DNA from: Candidatus Eiseniibacteriota bacterium
GTDB lineage: Bacteria > Eisenbacteria > RBG-16-71-46 > CAIMUX01
Assembly: GCA_016712505.1 (NCBI GenBank)
Contig: JADJQY010000001.1
Coordinates: 991,322 to 1,055,321, forward strand
Length of the DNA: 64,000 nucleotides
Direction: 5' to 3'
Shown here in pieces: positions 53,373-61,971 of this stretch (positions within the stretch are counted from its first letter, which is position 1; each line of letters begins with the position of its first letter). The notes under the pieces were generated by a model. The model was not told the DNA's origin. It saw nothing but the letters and a program-made list of their open reading frames with translations, and searched no databases. Made by a program: the position numbers and the translations under genes.

Positions 53373-55709
53373 GTGCACAGGAATCACCATCGTTCATCGA
53401 GCCCCGAGGGGTTCGGCTCACGGACGAGTTCGATCGTTCGCGCGGGGCTGCTCACGCTCAGCGCCACGATCGCGTTGAGCAGCGGAAGTTTCGCCGCCTC
53501 CGCGTTCACCACCATCAACGAGACGTCGATCGCCCCGGCCGGCGCGCGCTATGCGGCGCCGCTGGCCTACTCGACCTACCGCATCGATCTGGGCACCCTG
53601 GCCTCGTCCCTGGTTGACGCGCCGCTGGTCCGTTCGAGCGACTCCCGGCCCGAGCCGGTGATCCAGCTGCCGATGCCCGACGGCTCCATGCAGAGTTTCC
53701 GCGTCTCCTACTCGCCGGTCATGCATCGTGACCTGGCGGCGAAGTATCCGGAGATCCGCACCTTCGAAGCGCATGGGATCGACGACACGAGCGCCTTCGC
53801 GCGTTTCAGCATTTCCCCCCTTGGCTTCCACGGCACAATCTGGAATAGCCAGGGATCGATCTGGATCGACCCGTACCAGAGCAACGACATCAGCAACTAT
53901 TCGGTCTGCTGGGGACGCGACTATCGTCGCGCCGACATGAGCGAGCTGACCGGCATCGGCTGCGAGACCGAGCACGACCCGGTCGAGATGCAGGCGATCT
54001 CGGAGCGGGTGCGTGAGTTCGAGAGCCGGGGCGGCTCCTCGACCGGGGAAACGCTTCGCACCTACCGCACTGCGGTGGCGGCGACCGGCGAGTACACCGC
54101 CTTCCACGGCGGCACCGTCCCGCTCGGCCTGGCGGCGGTCGTGGTGGCCATGAACCGTTGCAACGGAGTCTACCAGCGCGACTTCTCGGTCTTTTGCGAG
54201 CTCGTGCCGAACAACGATCTCGTGATCTACACCAACGGCGGCACCGATCCGTACACGAACAACAACGGCGGCACCATGCTCACCCAGAATCAGGCCAACC
54301 TGAACGCGGTGATCGGGAACGCCAACTACGACTTCGGTCACGTTTTCTCGACCGGCGGCGGCGGAATCGCGTCGCTCTCCTCGGTCTGCGTCAGCACCCG
54401 GAAGGCGCAGGGAGTCACCGGCCTCAACACCCCGATCGGTGACAACTTCTATATCGACTACGTGGCCCACGAGCAGGGCCATCAGATGGGCGCCACCCAC
54501 ACCTTCAACAGCCAGAACGGATCGTGCGGCGGCGGCAACCGCTCTGCCGGTACCGCGTTCGAGCCGGGCAGCGGCACGACTATCATGAGTTACGCGGGCA
54601 TCTGCGGCGCGGACAACATCCAGGCGCACAGCGACGACTACTTCCACGTCGGCAGCTTCGTCCAGATCCGTTCCTACATGGAGTCGGGCGGCGGAAATGC
54701 CTGCGCCGCGACCAGCCCGACCGGCAACCTGCCGCCGACCGCCGACGCCGCGATCGGGACCTTCACCATTCCGCTCAGCACGCCGTTCCAGCTCACGGGC
54801 GGCGGCAGCGACCCGGACGACGACCCGCTCACCTACTGCTGGGAGGAGTACGACCTCGGGCCGGCCGGGCCCCCGAACTCACCGTCGGGGAACGCCCCGA
54901 TCTTCCGCTCGTTCGATCCGACCACCTCGCCTACCCGGTACTTCCCGCGCATGTCGGACATCGTGAACAACGTGCAGACCAAGGGTGAGATCAAGGCGAG
55001 CTACGCGCGCACGCTCAAGTTCCGCCTCACGGTCCGCGACGGCTTTAACGGGGTCAACTGGGCCGAGGCGCCGCTCATCACGGTCGCGTCGGTCGGACCG
55101 TTCCTCGTGACCTCGCCGAACACCAGCGGCATCCAGTGGGGCGGTGGCTCGAGTCAGACCGTCACCTGGGACGTCGCCTCGACCAACATCGCGCCGGTCA
55201 ACTGCGCGTCGGTCAACATCCTCCTCTCCGAGGACGGCGGCTTCACCTATCCGCATACGCTGGCTACCGGGGTCGCGAACGACGGGAGTGAAAGTGTGAT
55301 CCTCCCGCTGATCGAGACCCTGACCGCGCGGATCAAGGTCGAGGCGGCGGACAATATCTTCTTCGACATCTCGAACGCCAACTTCGAGATCACCCCCGGA
55401 ACGACCGACGCGCCGGAACTCGCCTTCCGTGAGGGCGAGATGCTGCGCGCAGCCGAGCCGAATCCGACCCGCGACATCTCGCACATCCGCTTCCGCCTGG
55501 CCCAGAACGCTCCGGTCACCCTCAAGGTGTACGGCGCCGACGGTCGCGAGGTGGCGACGCTCGCCGACGGCACGATGGAGGCCGGCGAATACATGCGGGC
55601 CTGGGACGGCCGGGACTACGACAGCCGTCCGACCCCTGCCGGCGTCTACTACTACCGCCTGACCGCGGGCAACCGCACCGAGTCGAAGCAGCTCGTCCGG
55701 ATCAACTAG
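53373..55709 (+). CDS. Secreted reprolysin-like metalloprotease with C-terminal sorting-like domain
   Basis: 778 residues from a GTG at 53373 (GGAG 8 bases upstream). A signal peptide ends near GSFAASA. A propeptide-like region precedes the M12B-type zinc site HEQGHQMGATH near residue 365, followed by a Met-turn in TIMSYAGIC. After the protease domain comes a beta-sandwich (LPPTADAAIGTFTIPLSTPF, DPDDDPLTYCWEEYD) and the C-terminal module EPNPTRDISHIRFRL ending KQLVRIN. Predicted extracellular endopeptidase. A strong terminator follows. It stands directly upstream of the sctP operon. Confidence 0.93.
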   Translation: MHRNHHRSSSPEGFGSRTSSIVRAGLLTLSATIALSSGSFAASAFTTINETSIAPAGARYAAPLAYSTYRIDLGTLASSLVDAPLVRSSDSRPEPVIQLPMPDGSMQSFRVSYSPVMHRDLAAKYPEIRTFEAHGIDDTSAFARFSISPLGFHGTIWNSQGSIWIDPYQSNDISNYSVCWGRDYRRADMSELTGIGCETEHDPVEMQAISERVREFESRGGSSTGETLRTYRTAVAATGEYTAFHGGTVPLGLAAVVVAMNRCNGVYQRDFSVFCELVPNNDLVIYTNGGTDPYTNNNGGTMLTQNQANLNAVIGNANYDFGHVFSTGGGGIASLSSVCVSTRKAQGVTGLNTPIGDNFYIDYVAHEQGHQMGATHTFNSQNGSCGGGNRSAGTAFEPGSGTTIMSYAGICGADNIQAHSDDYFHVGSFVQIRSYMESGGGNACAATSPTGNLPPTADAAIGTFTIPLSTPFQLTGGGSDPDDDPLTYCWEEYDLGPAGPPNSPSGNAPIFRSFDPTTSPTRYFPRMSDIVNNVQTKGEIKASYARTLKFRLTVRDGFNGVNWAEAPLITVASVGPFLVTSPNTSGIQWGGGSSQTVTWDVASTNIAPVNCASVNILLSEDGGFTYPHTLATGVANDGSESVILPLIETLTARIKVEAADNIFFDISNANFEITPGTTDAPELAFREGEMLRAAEPNPTRDISHIRFRLAQNAPVTLKVYGADGREVATLADGTMEAGEYMRAWDGRDYDSRPTPAGVYYYRLTAGNRTESKQLVRIN

Positions 55710-55737
55710 GACGAACGTTCGGCTCTCGCGCTCTCCA

Positions 55738-55776
55738 GGGGGGTGCGACCGGCAGCGGTCGCGCCCCCCTTCGCTT
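55738..55776 (+). terminator. Rho-independent-like terminator after the metalloprotease
   Basis: A 14-bp stem (55738-55751 with 55756-55769, one wobble pair) with a 4-base loop is followed by TTCGCTT. It isolates the protease from the sctP operon. Confidence 0.7.
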
Positions 55777-55826
55777 GGTGGCGCGCTCCACGTACGCAGG
55801 TACGCCGCGGGGCCGGGTGGCTGGCG

Positions 55827-55855
55827 GGCAACTTCCGGCAAGGAGGTTCCGATAA
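55827..55855 (+). promoter_or_regulatory. T3SS-type promoter: GGCAAC-N17-CGATAA (copy 3)
   Basis: GGCAAC (55827-55832) and CGATAA (55850-55855) lie 49 bases upstream of the sctP start, after the protease terminator. Confidence 0.7.
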
Positions 55856-55903
55856 GTGACCGACCGGACCGAAGACCCGTAGAACGCGAGAGGAGATCCG
55901 CAG

Positions 55904-56764
55904 GTGCGAATCGAGGGACCGGGACAGCCGCCAAAGCCGAATTCCAACGCCGGCCCGGAGGCCGGAAAAGGGAAGTCCACCTTCGATGCCTTCCTGAAAC
56001 ACAAGGCGGGGGGGAACGTCGCCGGTGGAGACGGAACGGACTCGCCGACGGATGGGCCGGTCCCCTATCCTGGGGCCTCTCTTCCCACCCGAAACGCGGA
56101 TGCAGGTTCGGAACCGACCGGAGATCATGGCCAAAAGGGTGAGCGCGACCCGCGGGAGGGGAAAGACACGGACAAGGTGGAGCGGACCGGCGAAGCTGAC
56201 CGGGGCCGTGAGACGGAAACGCGCATGGCGGAGACGCCGGTCGAGCGTCCGGGGGAGATCAGGGTACCGCTGATGCGTCCGGGGGAAACCGTCCGCGGAG
56301 CCTCCGGTGGCGCTGGCCTGCGGATCCCGACCGACGTGTATCACCGTTTGGTCGAATCGGTGCGCCTGCTCAAGCACGACACCGGAGCGAAGGAACTGAA
56401 CGTCGCGCTTCGGGCGCAGGGCTTTGAAGGGATGAACCTCCGCGTTGTCTCGCATCAGGGTCAGGTCACCACGACGTTCGTGGTCGACAGCTTGGCCCAG
56501 CAACGCGTGTTGGAGTCGCAGTTGCCGGAGTTGCGCTCCCGGCTCGAGGCGCAGGGGGTGCAGGTGGCCGAGGTGCGGGTCGAGCTGCGTCCGGGAACCC
56601 AGTCTGCCATGGGCGGGGACGCCGGCGGTTCGGGGGATGAGCGCCGTGGTCGGAGTGCGGGCGAGCTTGGAGAGGGCGCGGATCACCCGGATGGACGCGA
56701 GCTGTCGGACGCCACCGGCACACGTCAGACCGACGGCGAAGAGCGGACCGACTACACCCTGTAG
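55904..56764 (+). CDS. sctP: T3SS needle-length regulator SctP (FliK-like)
   Basis: 286 residues from a GTG at 55904 (GAGAGGAGATCCGCAG upstream). The N-terminal half and the tail are disordered, rich in Gly, Pro and charged residues. A folded domain at about residues 140-230 matches the FliK/YscP substrate-switch domain (ELNVALRAQGFEGMNLRVVS, TTTFVVDSLAQQRVLESQLP, LEAQGVQVAEVRVEL). Position before sctQ supports the call. It should measure needle length and switch SctU specificity. No Sec signal. Confidence 0.85.
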   Translation: MRIEGPGQPPKPNSNAGPEAGKGKSTFDAFLKHKAGGNVAGGDGTDSPTDGPVPYPGASLPTRNADAGSEPTGDHGQKGERDPREGKDTDKVERTGEADRGRETETRMAETPVERPGEIRVPLMRPGETVRGASGGAGLRIPTDVYHRLVESVRLLKHDTGAKELNVALRAQGFEGMNLRVVSHQGQVTTTFVVDSLAQQRVLESQLPELRSRLEAQGVQVAEVRVELRPGTQSAMGGDAGGSGDERRGRSAGELGEGADHPDGRELSDATGTRQTDGEERTDYTL

Positions 56765-56799
56765 AGGAAACGGCGGGGATCGTCGCGCGAGGGGCAAAA

Positions 56800-57946
56800 G
56801 TGAGGCGAGGCGTGTTGGAGACGAATCCTCTCGGTGAACTGCCGAGCCTGAGCCGGGCCGACCGGGATGTTGCCCTGGCGGGTGCGAGACTTCGGCCGGC
56901 GCGGACGGTGTTCCGCCTGGAGCTACTTGCCAGTTCCATCGCTCAACTCTTCGACCCCGCTACCACCCCCCAGGCTTCAGGTCGGTCGGGCAGACTTCGG
57001 GACCAGTGATCCCTTCGGGAGCGGCGTACGTGTGCAGGCGATCCTCGCTACGGCCGCCGGCCCGGCGCGGCTCGACCTTCCCCTCGATGGCGTGCGCCGC
57101 CTGTTAGCGGCGCTGCTTCGGGTCGATGCGGAGGCGTTTGCGGCGTCTGACCTCTTGACCCGCCTCGAAGAGGGGGCGCTGGCCGCGATCTTCGACCACC
57201 TTCTCCGGCACCGAGGTTGGGCGCCGATGATCGGGCCATGCAGCCTCTCGGCGATTGGGTGCGGGGCGGGGCTCGCCTCCGACGAACGCGCCTGGGGGGT
57301 GAGTGGAGATCTGGAGATCGCGGGGGAGGCGTTTCTCTTCCGGCTCCTGATTCCGGAGGAAACCGTGAGCTGCCTGGTCGGGTCGCTGCGCGAGCGGCTC
57401 GCCGGCCTGGGGTTCGACGATCTGCTCATTTCGCTCGCAGCGACGGTCGGGTCGGTCACGCTTCTCCCGGCCGAGCTGTCCGGAGTGGAGGCGGGCGACA
57501 TCGTGTTGATCGAAGCCGAGACGCTGCGCTGGGAGGATGGTGCCCCGGCGGGAACGGTGACGGTCCGATCCCGCGGGATCGGGGCCGGCCCCGGCTTTCT
57601 GGGGAAGCTGATCGACCGGGGAAGCCGTTGCGAGGTCGAGTCGTTCCTGGTCGGTGGGGATGACCCCGCGACCGAGTCGGATGGCGGAGAGGGGAGCAAG
57701 AAGATGAGCGAAGCGGCGGGCGGCGAGGCGCTGGTGGCGGGACTTCCGATCAAGCTGCGCGTGGAGATGGGCCGTATCCAGATCACCCTGGCGCAACTGA
57801 GTGAGCTGGGACCGGGCGCGGTGCTCGAGCTGCACAAGGATGCCAGAGGACCGGTGGCTCTCTGGGTCGAGGACCGGAAGATCGGCGAGGGAGAGCTCGT
57901 GTCGGTCGACGGTCAGCTCGGCGTTCGCATCACGGCGCTGGGATGA
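56800..57946 (+). CDS. sctQ: T3SS cytoplasmic ring protein SctQ, with a frame change in a C6 run
   Basis: The natural start appears to be the GTG at 56800 with GAGGGG upstream. Its frame encodes a SctQ-like N-terminus (ELPSLSRADRDVALAGARLR) but stops at 57009. The rest lies in the +1 frame from about 56970: RLQVGRADFGTSDPFGSG, then SpoA-like domains (LLPAELSGVEAGDIVLIEAE and, at the C-terminus, LPIKLRVEMGRIQITLAQLS ... LGVRITALG). Removing one C from the run at 56966-56971 joins both parts into about 381 residues, a normal SctQ length. A start at 56867 would give an unconvincing N-terminus without a ribosome-binding site. The end overlaps the FliO-like gene. Confidence 0.8.
57704..57946 (+). 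CDS. Internal SctQ-C product (SpoA2 domain alone)
   Basis: An ATG at 57704, in frame with the end of sctQ, is preceded by GGAGAGGGGAGC and would yield an 80-residue protein with only the C-terminal SpoA domain. Separate SctQ-C products made from internal starts are known in several T3SS (YscQ-C type) and are needed for the cytoplasmic ring. The strong internal ribosome-binding site at a domain boundary supports the same here. Confidence 0.6.
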   Translation: MSEAAGGEALVAGLPIKLRVEMGRIQITLAQLSELGPGAVLELHKDARGPVALWVEDRKIGEGELVSVDGQLGVRITALG

Positions 57947-58359
57947 TGCAGAGCACACCGATCGCGCCCCCAATCGGGGGCGGATACCTGGAGCTGATGC
58001 TCCGGATGCTCTTCTATCTCGCGCTGGTGTGCGGCGTCCTCTGGTTCGGCGCACGTTGGGTGCTTCCTCGTTTGTACAAGCAACGGTTCGGGCCGAATCG
58101 GCGGATGGGGATGATCGACCAGGTGGTGCTCGGCACCGGGAGATCGGTCTGTCTGCTCAAGGTGGTCGATCGCTACTATCTCGTCGGTGTGGCCGAGGGA
58201 GGAGTGCGCCTCATGAGCGAGCTCTCCTCCGCGGAGGTGGAGGCCGCCTATCCCGAAGCAGTGGGAAAGCGCGGGGCGGCCTCTCTGGGCGAGTTCGATC
58301 GTCGATCGGACTCGATGGGATCAACGGAGTCGCGGCAAACATGGGGACCAAAGGAATGA
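57943..58359 (+). CDS. FliO-like export-gate assembly protein
   Basis: 138 residues from the ATG at 57943, overlapping the sctQ stop. One N-terminal membrane helix (LMLRMLFYLALVCGVLWFGA) is followed by the FliO cytoplasmic motif (MIDQVVLGTGRSVCLLKVVD, YYLVGVAEGGVRLMSEL). In flagella FliO helps assemble the FliP pore. Most non-flagellar T3SS lack it. It lies directly before sctR with an ATGA overlap, so it is part of this operon. Confidence 0.85.
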   Translation: MMQSTPIAPPIGGGYLELMLRMLFYLALVCGVLWFGARWVLPRLYKQRFGPNRRMGMIDQVVLGTGRSVCLLKVVDRYYLVGVAEGGVRLMSELSSAEVEAAYPEAVGKRGAASLGEFDRRSDSMGSTESRQTWGPKE

Positions 58360-59165
58360 ATCGGGCCACCAGGAGCGGGAGGAAGGAGCGCGGCAGCGCG
58401 CGCGTCTCGACCGTCATGCGCGGCCGTCCGGCGTTGGTGGCCGGGCTGGTCGGTCTACTGCTCGGGATCGGCGGAACGGCCTGGGCCCAGGCGTCGCCCG
58501 GTCAGTTCTCCTCGCCGATCACGCTGGTCATGACCTTGGGGGCGCTCTCGCTCGCGCCGTTCATCGTCATCATGCTGACCAGCTTCGTGAAGATTTCGGT
58601 CGTGCTCTCGATCCTGCGCAACGCGATCGGCACCCAGCAGATTCCGCCGAATCAAGTGGTGACCGGCTTCGCCTTCGTCCTCACCATCTTCATCATGCTG
58701 CCGGTGGCGCAGAAGGTGTACCAGGCGGCGAACCTGAATTACAGCACGGCGCCGATGATGTCGGAGCGGTCGGTGCGCGACCTGTTCGACGGGGCGAAGC
58801 GCGGGAAGGAGCCGGTGCGTGACTTCCTCGACCGCCACGTGCACACCGACGACCGCGTACTGTTCGCGCAGCTCGCCCAGCAGCTTCAGGGGAGCGCCAT
58901 TCCGCCGATCGACCCCAAGGGGTTCCAGGTCCTGATCCCGGGGTTCGTCACCAGCGAGCTCAAAGAGGCCTTCCTGATCGGGTTCATCCTCTTCATTCCG
59001 TTCCTGGTCATCGACATGGTGGTGGCGAACATCCTGATGGCCCTGGGCATGATGATGCTCTCGCCGACCACGATTTCGCTCCCGTTCAAGCTGCTCCTCT
59101 TCGTCCTGATCGACGGCTGGACCCTGGTGGTCAAGGGGCTGGTCATGGACTACATCCCGCGCTAA
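58356..59165 (+). CDS. sctR: T3SS export-gate protein SctR with N-terminal signal-like segment
   Basis: 269 residues from the ATG at 58356 (GGA just upstream; overlaps the FliO-like stop). The core is SctR/FliP: FIVIMLTSFVKISVVLSILR, NAIGTQQIPPNQVVTGFAFV, FLIGFILFIPFLVIDMVVAN and MMMLSPTTISLPFKLLLFVL. Ahead of it is a basic stretch and a cleavable-looking signal (LVAGLVGLLLGIGGTAWAQA), as in flagellar FliP and unlike most SctR proteins. It forms the export pore with SctS and SctT in the inner membrane. Confidence 0.95.
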   Translation: MNRATRSGRKERGSARVSTVMRGRPALVAGLVGLLLGIGGTAWAQASPGQFSSPITLVMTLGALSLAPFIVIMLTSFVKISVVLSILRNAIGTQQIPPNQVVTGFAFVLTIFIMLPVAQKVYQAANLNYSTAPMMSERSVRDLFDGAKRGKEPVRDFLDRHVHTDDRVLFAQLAQQLQGSAIPPIDPKGFQVLIPGFVTSELKEAFLIGFILFIPFLVIDMVVANILMALGMMMLSPTTISLPFKLLLFVLIDGWTLVVKGLVMDYIPR

Positions 59166-59178
59166 AAGGGAGATCGCG

Positions 59179-59457
59179 ATGGACAAGGACTTCGTGCTCC
59201 AGGTCGTGCGTCAGGGATTGCTCCTGACCCTCGTCCTCTCCGGCCCCGCGCTGCTCGCCAGTCTGGTGATCGGGCTGGTGGTCGGGGTGTTCCAGGCCAC
59301 GACCCAGATCCAGGAGCAGACCCTGAGCTACGTGCCCAAGATCATCGCCGTGTTCGCCATTCTCGCGCTGCTGGGGAAGTGGCAGCTGGCCAACCTGGTC
59401 AAGTTCTCGGTCTCGCTCCTGGAGCAGATCCCGCGCGTCCTGGCCGGATTCCAGTAG
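59179..59457 (+). CDS. sctS: T3SS export-gate protein SctS
   Basis: 92 residues from the ATG at 59179 (AAGGGAGATCGCG upstream). Two membrane helices form a hairpin (GLLLTLVLSGPALLASLVIG, KIIAVFAILALLGKWQLANL) around the conserved FQATTQIQEQTLSYVPK. Length and motifs are those of SctS/FliQ. It is part of the SctR5S4T1 pore. Confidence 0.95.
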   Translation: MDKDFVLQVVRQGLLLTLVLSGPALLASLVIGLVVGVFQATTQIQEQTLSYVPKIIAVFAILALLGKWQLANLVKFSVSLLEQIPRVLAGFQ

Positions 59458-59461
59458 GCCC

Positions 59462-60277
59462 ATGACGCCGGCCTGGGTCGAAACCCTCGGGCTCCCGATG
59501 GACCCGAACGAGCTGCTCAAGCTGGTCACGCTGACCTTCGGCCGCAGCCTGCCCACGCTGTTTCTCAATCCGTTCCTGGGCGGTCAGATGGTGCCCGCGC
59601 AGGTGAAGATGGGAACGGCCGCCGCCTTCGCCGTCTTGCTCCTGCCGCAGTTGCTCTCCGCCCCGGGCTACGCGCTTCACACCGCGCCGTTCGGCTGGCT
59701 GATGGCGAAGGAGCTGGTGATCGGCCTGACGCTGGGATTCCTTTCCTCGATCGTCTTCTGGTCGTTCGCCACCGCCGGTCGGCTGATCGACACGCAGCGC
59801 GGGGCGAACATGGCCGAGACCATGGTCTACCAAATGAAGGAGCGCACCTCGTTCCTCGGGCAGCTCTACCTGCAGGTCGCGATCGTCGTGTTTCTGCTGC
59901 TCAACGGACACCATCTCTTCATCCGCGGGTATGTGCACAGCTTCGAGTTGCTGCCGGTTTGGACCTTTCCCTCGTTCTCGATGGGCCCTGAGCCGATCCT
60001 GAACGAGCTGATCGGGCTCACCGGGAATCTCTTCGTGGTTGCGCTCCAGCTGGCGGCGCCGGCGGTGATCGCGCTCTTCCTGACCGACGTCGCCTTCGGA
60101 ATTCTGAACCGGGCCGCTCCGCAGGTGAACGTGTTCAACCTCTCCCAGCCGGTCAAGATGGGCCTGGGACTGCTGCTCTCCATCTGGACCCTGAGCATGC
60201 TCCTTGGCCAGTTCGAGGTCCACCTCGCGCAGATGGTGCGGGACCTCGATCGCTTCCTCGAGTACCTGCAGCGCTAG
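59462..60277 (+). CDS. sctT: T3SS export-gate protein SctT
   Basis: 271 residues with about six to eight hydrophobic segments. SctT/FliR features include LFLNPFLGGQMVPAQVKMG, AKELVIGLTLGFLSSIVFWS, ATAGRLIDTQRGANMAETM and LTDVAFGILNRAAPQVNVFN. It caps the SctR/S pore. It starts 4 bases after sctS and ends 3 bases before sctU. Confidence 0.95.
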   Translation: MTPAWVETLGLPMDPNELLKLVTLTFGRSLPTLFLNPFLGGQMVPAQVKMGTAAAFAVLLLPQLLSAPGYALHTAPFGWLMAKELVIGLTLGFLSSIVFWSFATAGRLIDTQRGANMAETMVYQMKERTSFLGQLYLQVAIVVFLLLNGHHLFIRGYVHSFELLPVWTFPSFSMGPEPILNELIGLTGNLFVVALQLAAPAVIALFLTDVAFGILNRAAPQVNVFNLSQPVKMGLGLLLSIWTLSMLLGQFEVHLAQMVRDLDRFLEYLQR

Positions 60278-60280
60278 CCG

Positions 60281-61315
60281 ATGAGCGAGAAGAGCGAGAA
60301 GCCGACTCCGAAGAAGGAGCGCGAGGCGCGGCAGAAGGGGCAGGTGGCAAAGAGCCAGGACCTCAGTTCCGCCGTGGTCTTCCTCGGAGTGGCTCTGGTC
60401 ATCCTGTTCACCGGAGGGCGGACCATCCAGCTCCTGCGCGAGTCGATGCGGCACTTCTTCGGTCAGGCGTTTCGCACCCAGGGCTCGCGCCCCGAGGAGT
60501 TCTACGCCCTGCTCTACCTCGGCGGAACCGACGCACTCCGGGTGCTCGCTCCGATCCTCCTTACCGGCGCGGTGCTCGGCGCGGCGGTTTCCTACGCCCA
60601 GGTCGGTTCGCTCTTCTCCCTGGAGGCGGTGCAGCCCAAGCTGGACAAGCTCGACCCGATCAAGGGGTTCAAGAACAAGTTCTTCTCCTCCCGGGCCTGG
60701 ATCGAACTGGCCAAGTCGTTGCTGAAGGTCGGGGTGATCGGGCTGATTCTCTACGGGGTGATCAAGGGAGACCTCCGAGAGGTGGGCCAGGCGATGCGCT
60801 CCCCGATCGGCGACAGCTTCGCCCTCACCGGCCGGCTACTCTTCGGCATGGTGGTCAAGGCCGGGGCGATTCTCCTCGCCTTCGGCGCCGCGGACGTCGG
60901 GATCCAGCGCTGGCAGCACATGAAACAACTCATGATGTCCAAGGACGAGGTGAAGCGCGAGTACAAGGAGCAGGAGGGGGATCCGCACCTCAAGGGTGAG
61001 CGCAAGCAACTGATGAAAGAGATGGTCTCCCACGATGTCCGCTCCGCGGTGCGAAAGGCCAAGGTCGTGGTGGTCAACCCGACCCACATCGCGGTGGCGG
61101 TGGCCTACGAGCGTGGTGCGATGGGGGCCCCGCAGGTCACGGCCAAGGGGGTGGATGAGGCGGCGGCTCGGATCCGCGAGTTTGCTCGCGAGTTCGGAGT
61201 TCCGGTGACGCGCAATGTCCCCTTCGCGCAGGCGCTGAACGCCCTGGAGGTCGGCGCGGAGATTCCGGCCGAGATGTACGCCACCATGGCGGAGGTGCTG
61301 AACTGGGTTTACTAG
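60281..61315 (+). CDS. sctU: T3SS switch protein SctU
   Basis: 344 residues. The basic N-terminus (SEKPTPKKEREARQKGQVAK) is typical. Four membrane helices precede the cytoplasmic autoprotease domain with the NPTH cleavage motif (VVVVNPTHIAVAVAYERGAM) near residue 266. VTRNVPFAQALNALEVGAEI closes the domain. SctU switches from early to late substrates with SctP. It is the last of the sctP-Q-fliO-R-S-T-U run. Confidence 0.96.
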   Translation: MSEKSEKPTPKKEREARQKGQVAKSQDLSSAVVFLGVALVILFTGGRTIQLLRESMRHFFGQAFRTQGSRPEEFYALLYLGGTDALRVLAPILLTGAVLGAAVSYAQVGSLFSLEAVQPKLDKLDPIKGFKNKFFSSRAWIELAKSLLKVGVIGLILYGVIKGDLREVGQAMRSPIGDSFALTGRLLFGMVVKAGAILLAFGAADVGIQRWQHMKQLMMSKDEVKREYKEQEGDPHLKGERKQLMKEMVSHDVRSAVRKAKVVVVNPTHIAVAVAYERGAMGAPQVTAKGVDEAAARIREFAREFGVPVTRNVPFAQALNALEVGAEIPAEMYATMAEVLNWVY

Positions 61316-61417
61316 CAGGCGAAGCGGGAAGGGGCGGAGTGATCTGACCACGGTGCGCTCCCAGACGACGCGGCCCGGGCAACCAGTAACTTGGACCACA
61401 GGCACCATGAGCCTGAG

Positions 61418-61446
61418 GCAACTTGGGTATCGCGCCGCTCGATAAC
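61418..61446 (+). promoter_or_regulatory. T3SS-type promoter: GGCAAC-N17-CGATAA (copy 4)
   Basis: GGCAAC (61418-61423) and CGATAA (61441-61446) lie after sctU and 123 bases before the next gene. It gives the two small genes downstream their own start of transcription. Confidence 0.7.
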
Positions 61447-61568
61447 CCGGGGAACAGCCGGTACACTCGGCTCGAACGAGCGTCGCAGAAGATCGAGATC
61501 AGGGCGCCATGGCAGCATGAGCGCGATACCCGGGCGACCGGCCAGGAGTCGCGAGGGATGGAAACGGC

Positions 61569-61958
61569 ATGAGCAGAATCGACGGACCCAAGGTCGGCCC
61601 ATCGGGGCAGGATCCGGTTCTCTACCAGGATGTCGAGCAGGTCGCCGGGCTTAAGGCGGCCCTCGACGCCAAGACTCCAGGCGCCGAGCCGCCGGTCTCG
61701 ACCGGGCCGAGGCTGCTTCGCGAGCTGCTCTGGGGGCGGCCGCTCGACCCGGGGCTGCTCGTATCGCCCCCGCCGCTCCCGGAATCGATGACCAACCGGC
61801 CCTCCGGCAAGGATCTGGTGAGTCTGCTGCGCGGTGCCGTCGAAACGGCCGAAGTGCCCACCTCCGAGGCCGAGCGTCGCATGGTCTCCACCCTCAAGGG
61901 ACTGGTCGACGCGCAGGAGGGAGTGTTGCTCCGCCTGTCGAAACTGACCAAGGCGTGA
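61569..61958 (+). CDS. Small T3SS-linked protein of unknown function, possible secreted substrate
   Basis: 129 residues from the ATG at 61569. There is no Sec signal or membrane helix. The first ~70 residues are Pro/Gly-rich and probably disordered (PKVGPSGQDPVLYQDVEQVA, LLVSPPPLPESMTNRPSG). The rest is helical (DLVSLLRGAVETAEVPTSEA, STLKGLVDAQEGVLLRLSKL). Under its own copy of the T3SS promoter motif and paired with a TPR chaperone-like gene, it may be an exported component. No family was recognised. Confidence 0.6.
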   Translation: MSRIDGPKVGPSGQDPVLYQDVEQVAGLKAALDAKTPGAEPPVSTGPRLLRELLWGRPLDPGLLVSPPPLPESMTNRPSGKDLVSLLRGAVETAEVPTSEAERRMVSTLKGLVDAQEGVLLRLSKLTKA

Positions 61959-61971
61959 GCGACGGGTGCCT

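Noticed and set aside
53209..53478. 89-codon forward open frame before the metalloprotease
   Set aside because: It overlaps the start of the protease in another frame and has a composition unlike a protein.
56867..57946. sctQ starting at the ATG at 56867
   Set aside because: It has no good ribosome-binding site and an Arg/Ser/Pro-rich N-terminus unlike SctQ. The other frame supplies a SctQ-like start with a ribosome-binding site, so a frame change is the better reading.
57943..61315. Flagellar export operon (fliO-P-Q-R-flhB)
   Set aside because: Neighbouring SctI, a short SctJ lipoprotein with one C-terminal helix, SctO and SctP indicate a non-flagellar system. No flagellin, hook or rod genes are seen, and only the FliO-like gene and the SctR signal are flagellar traits.
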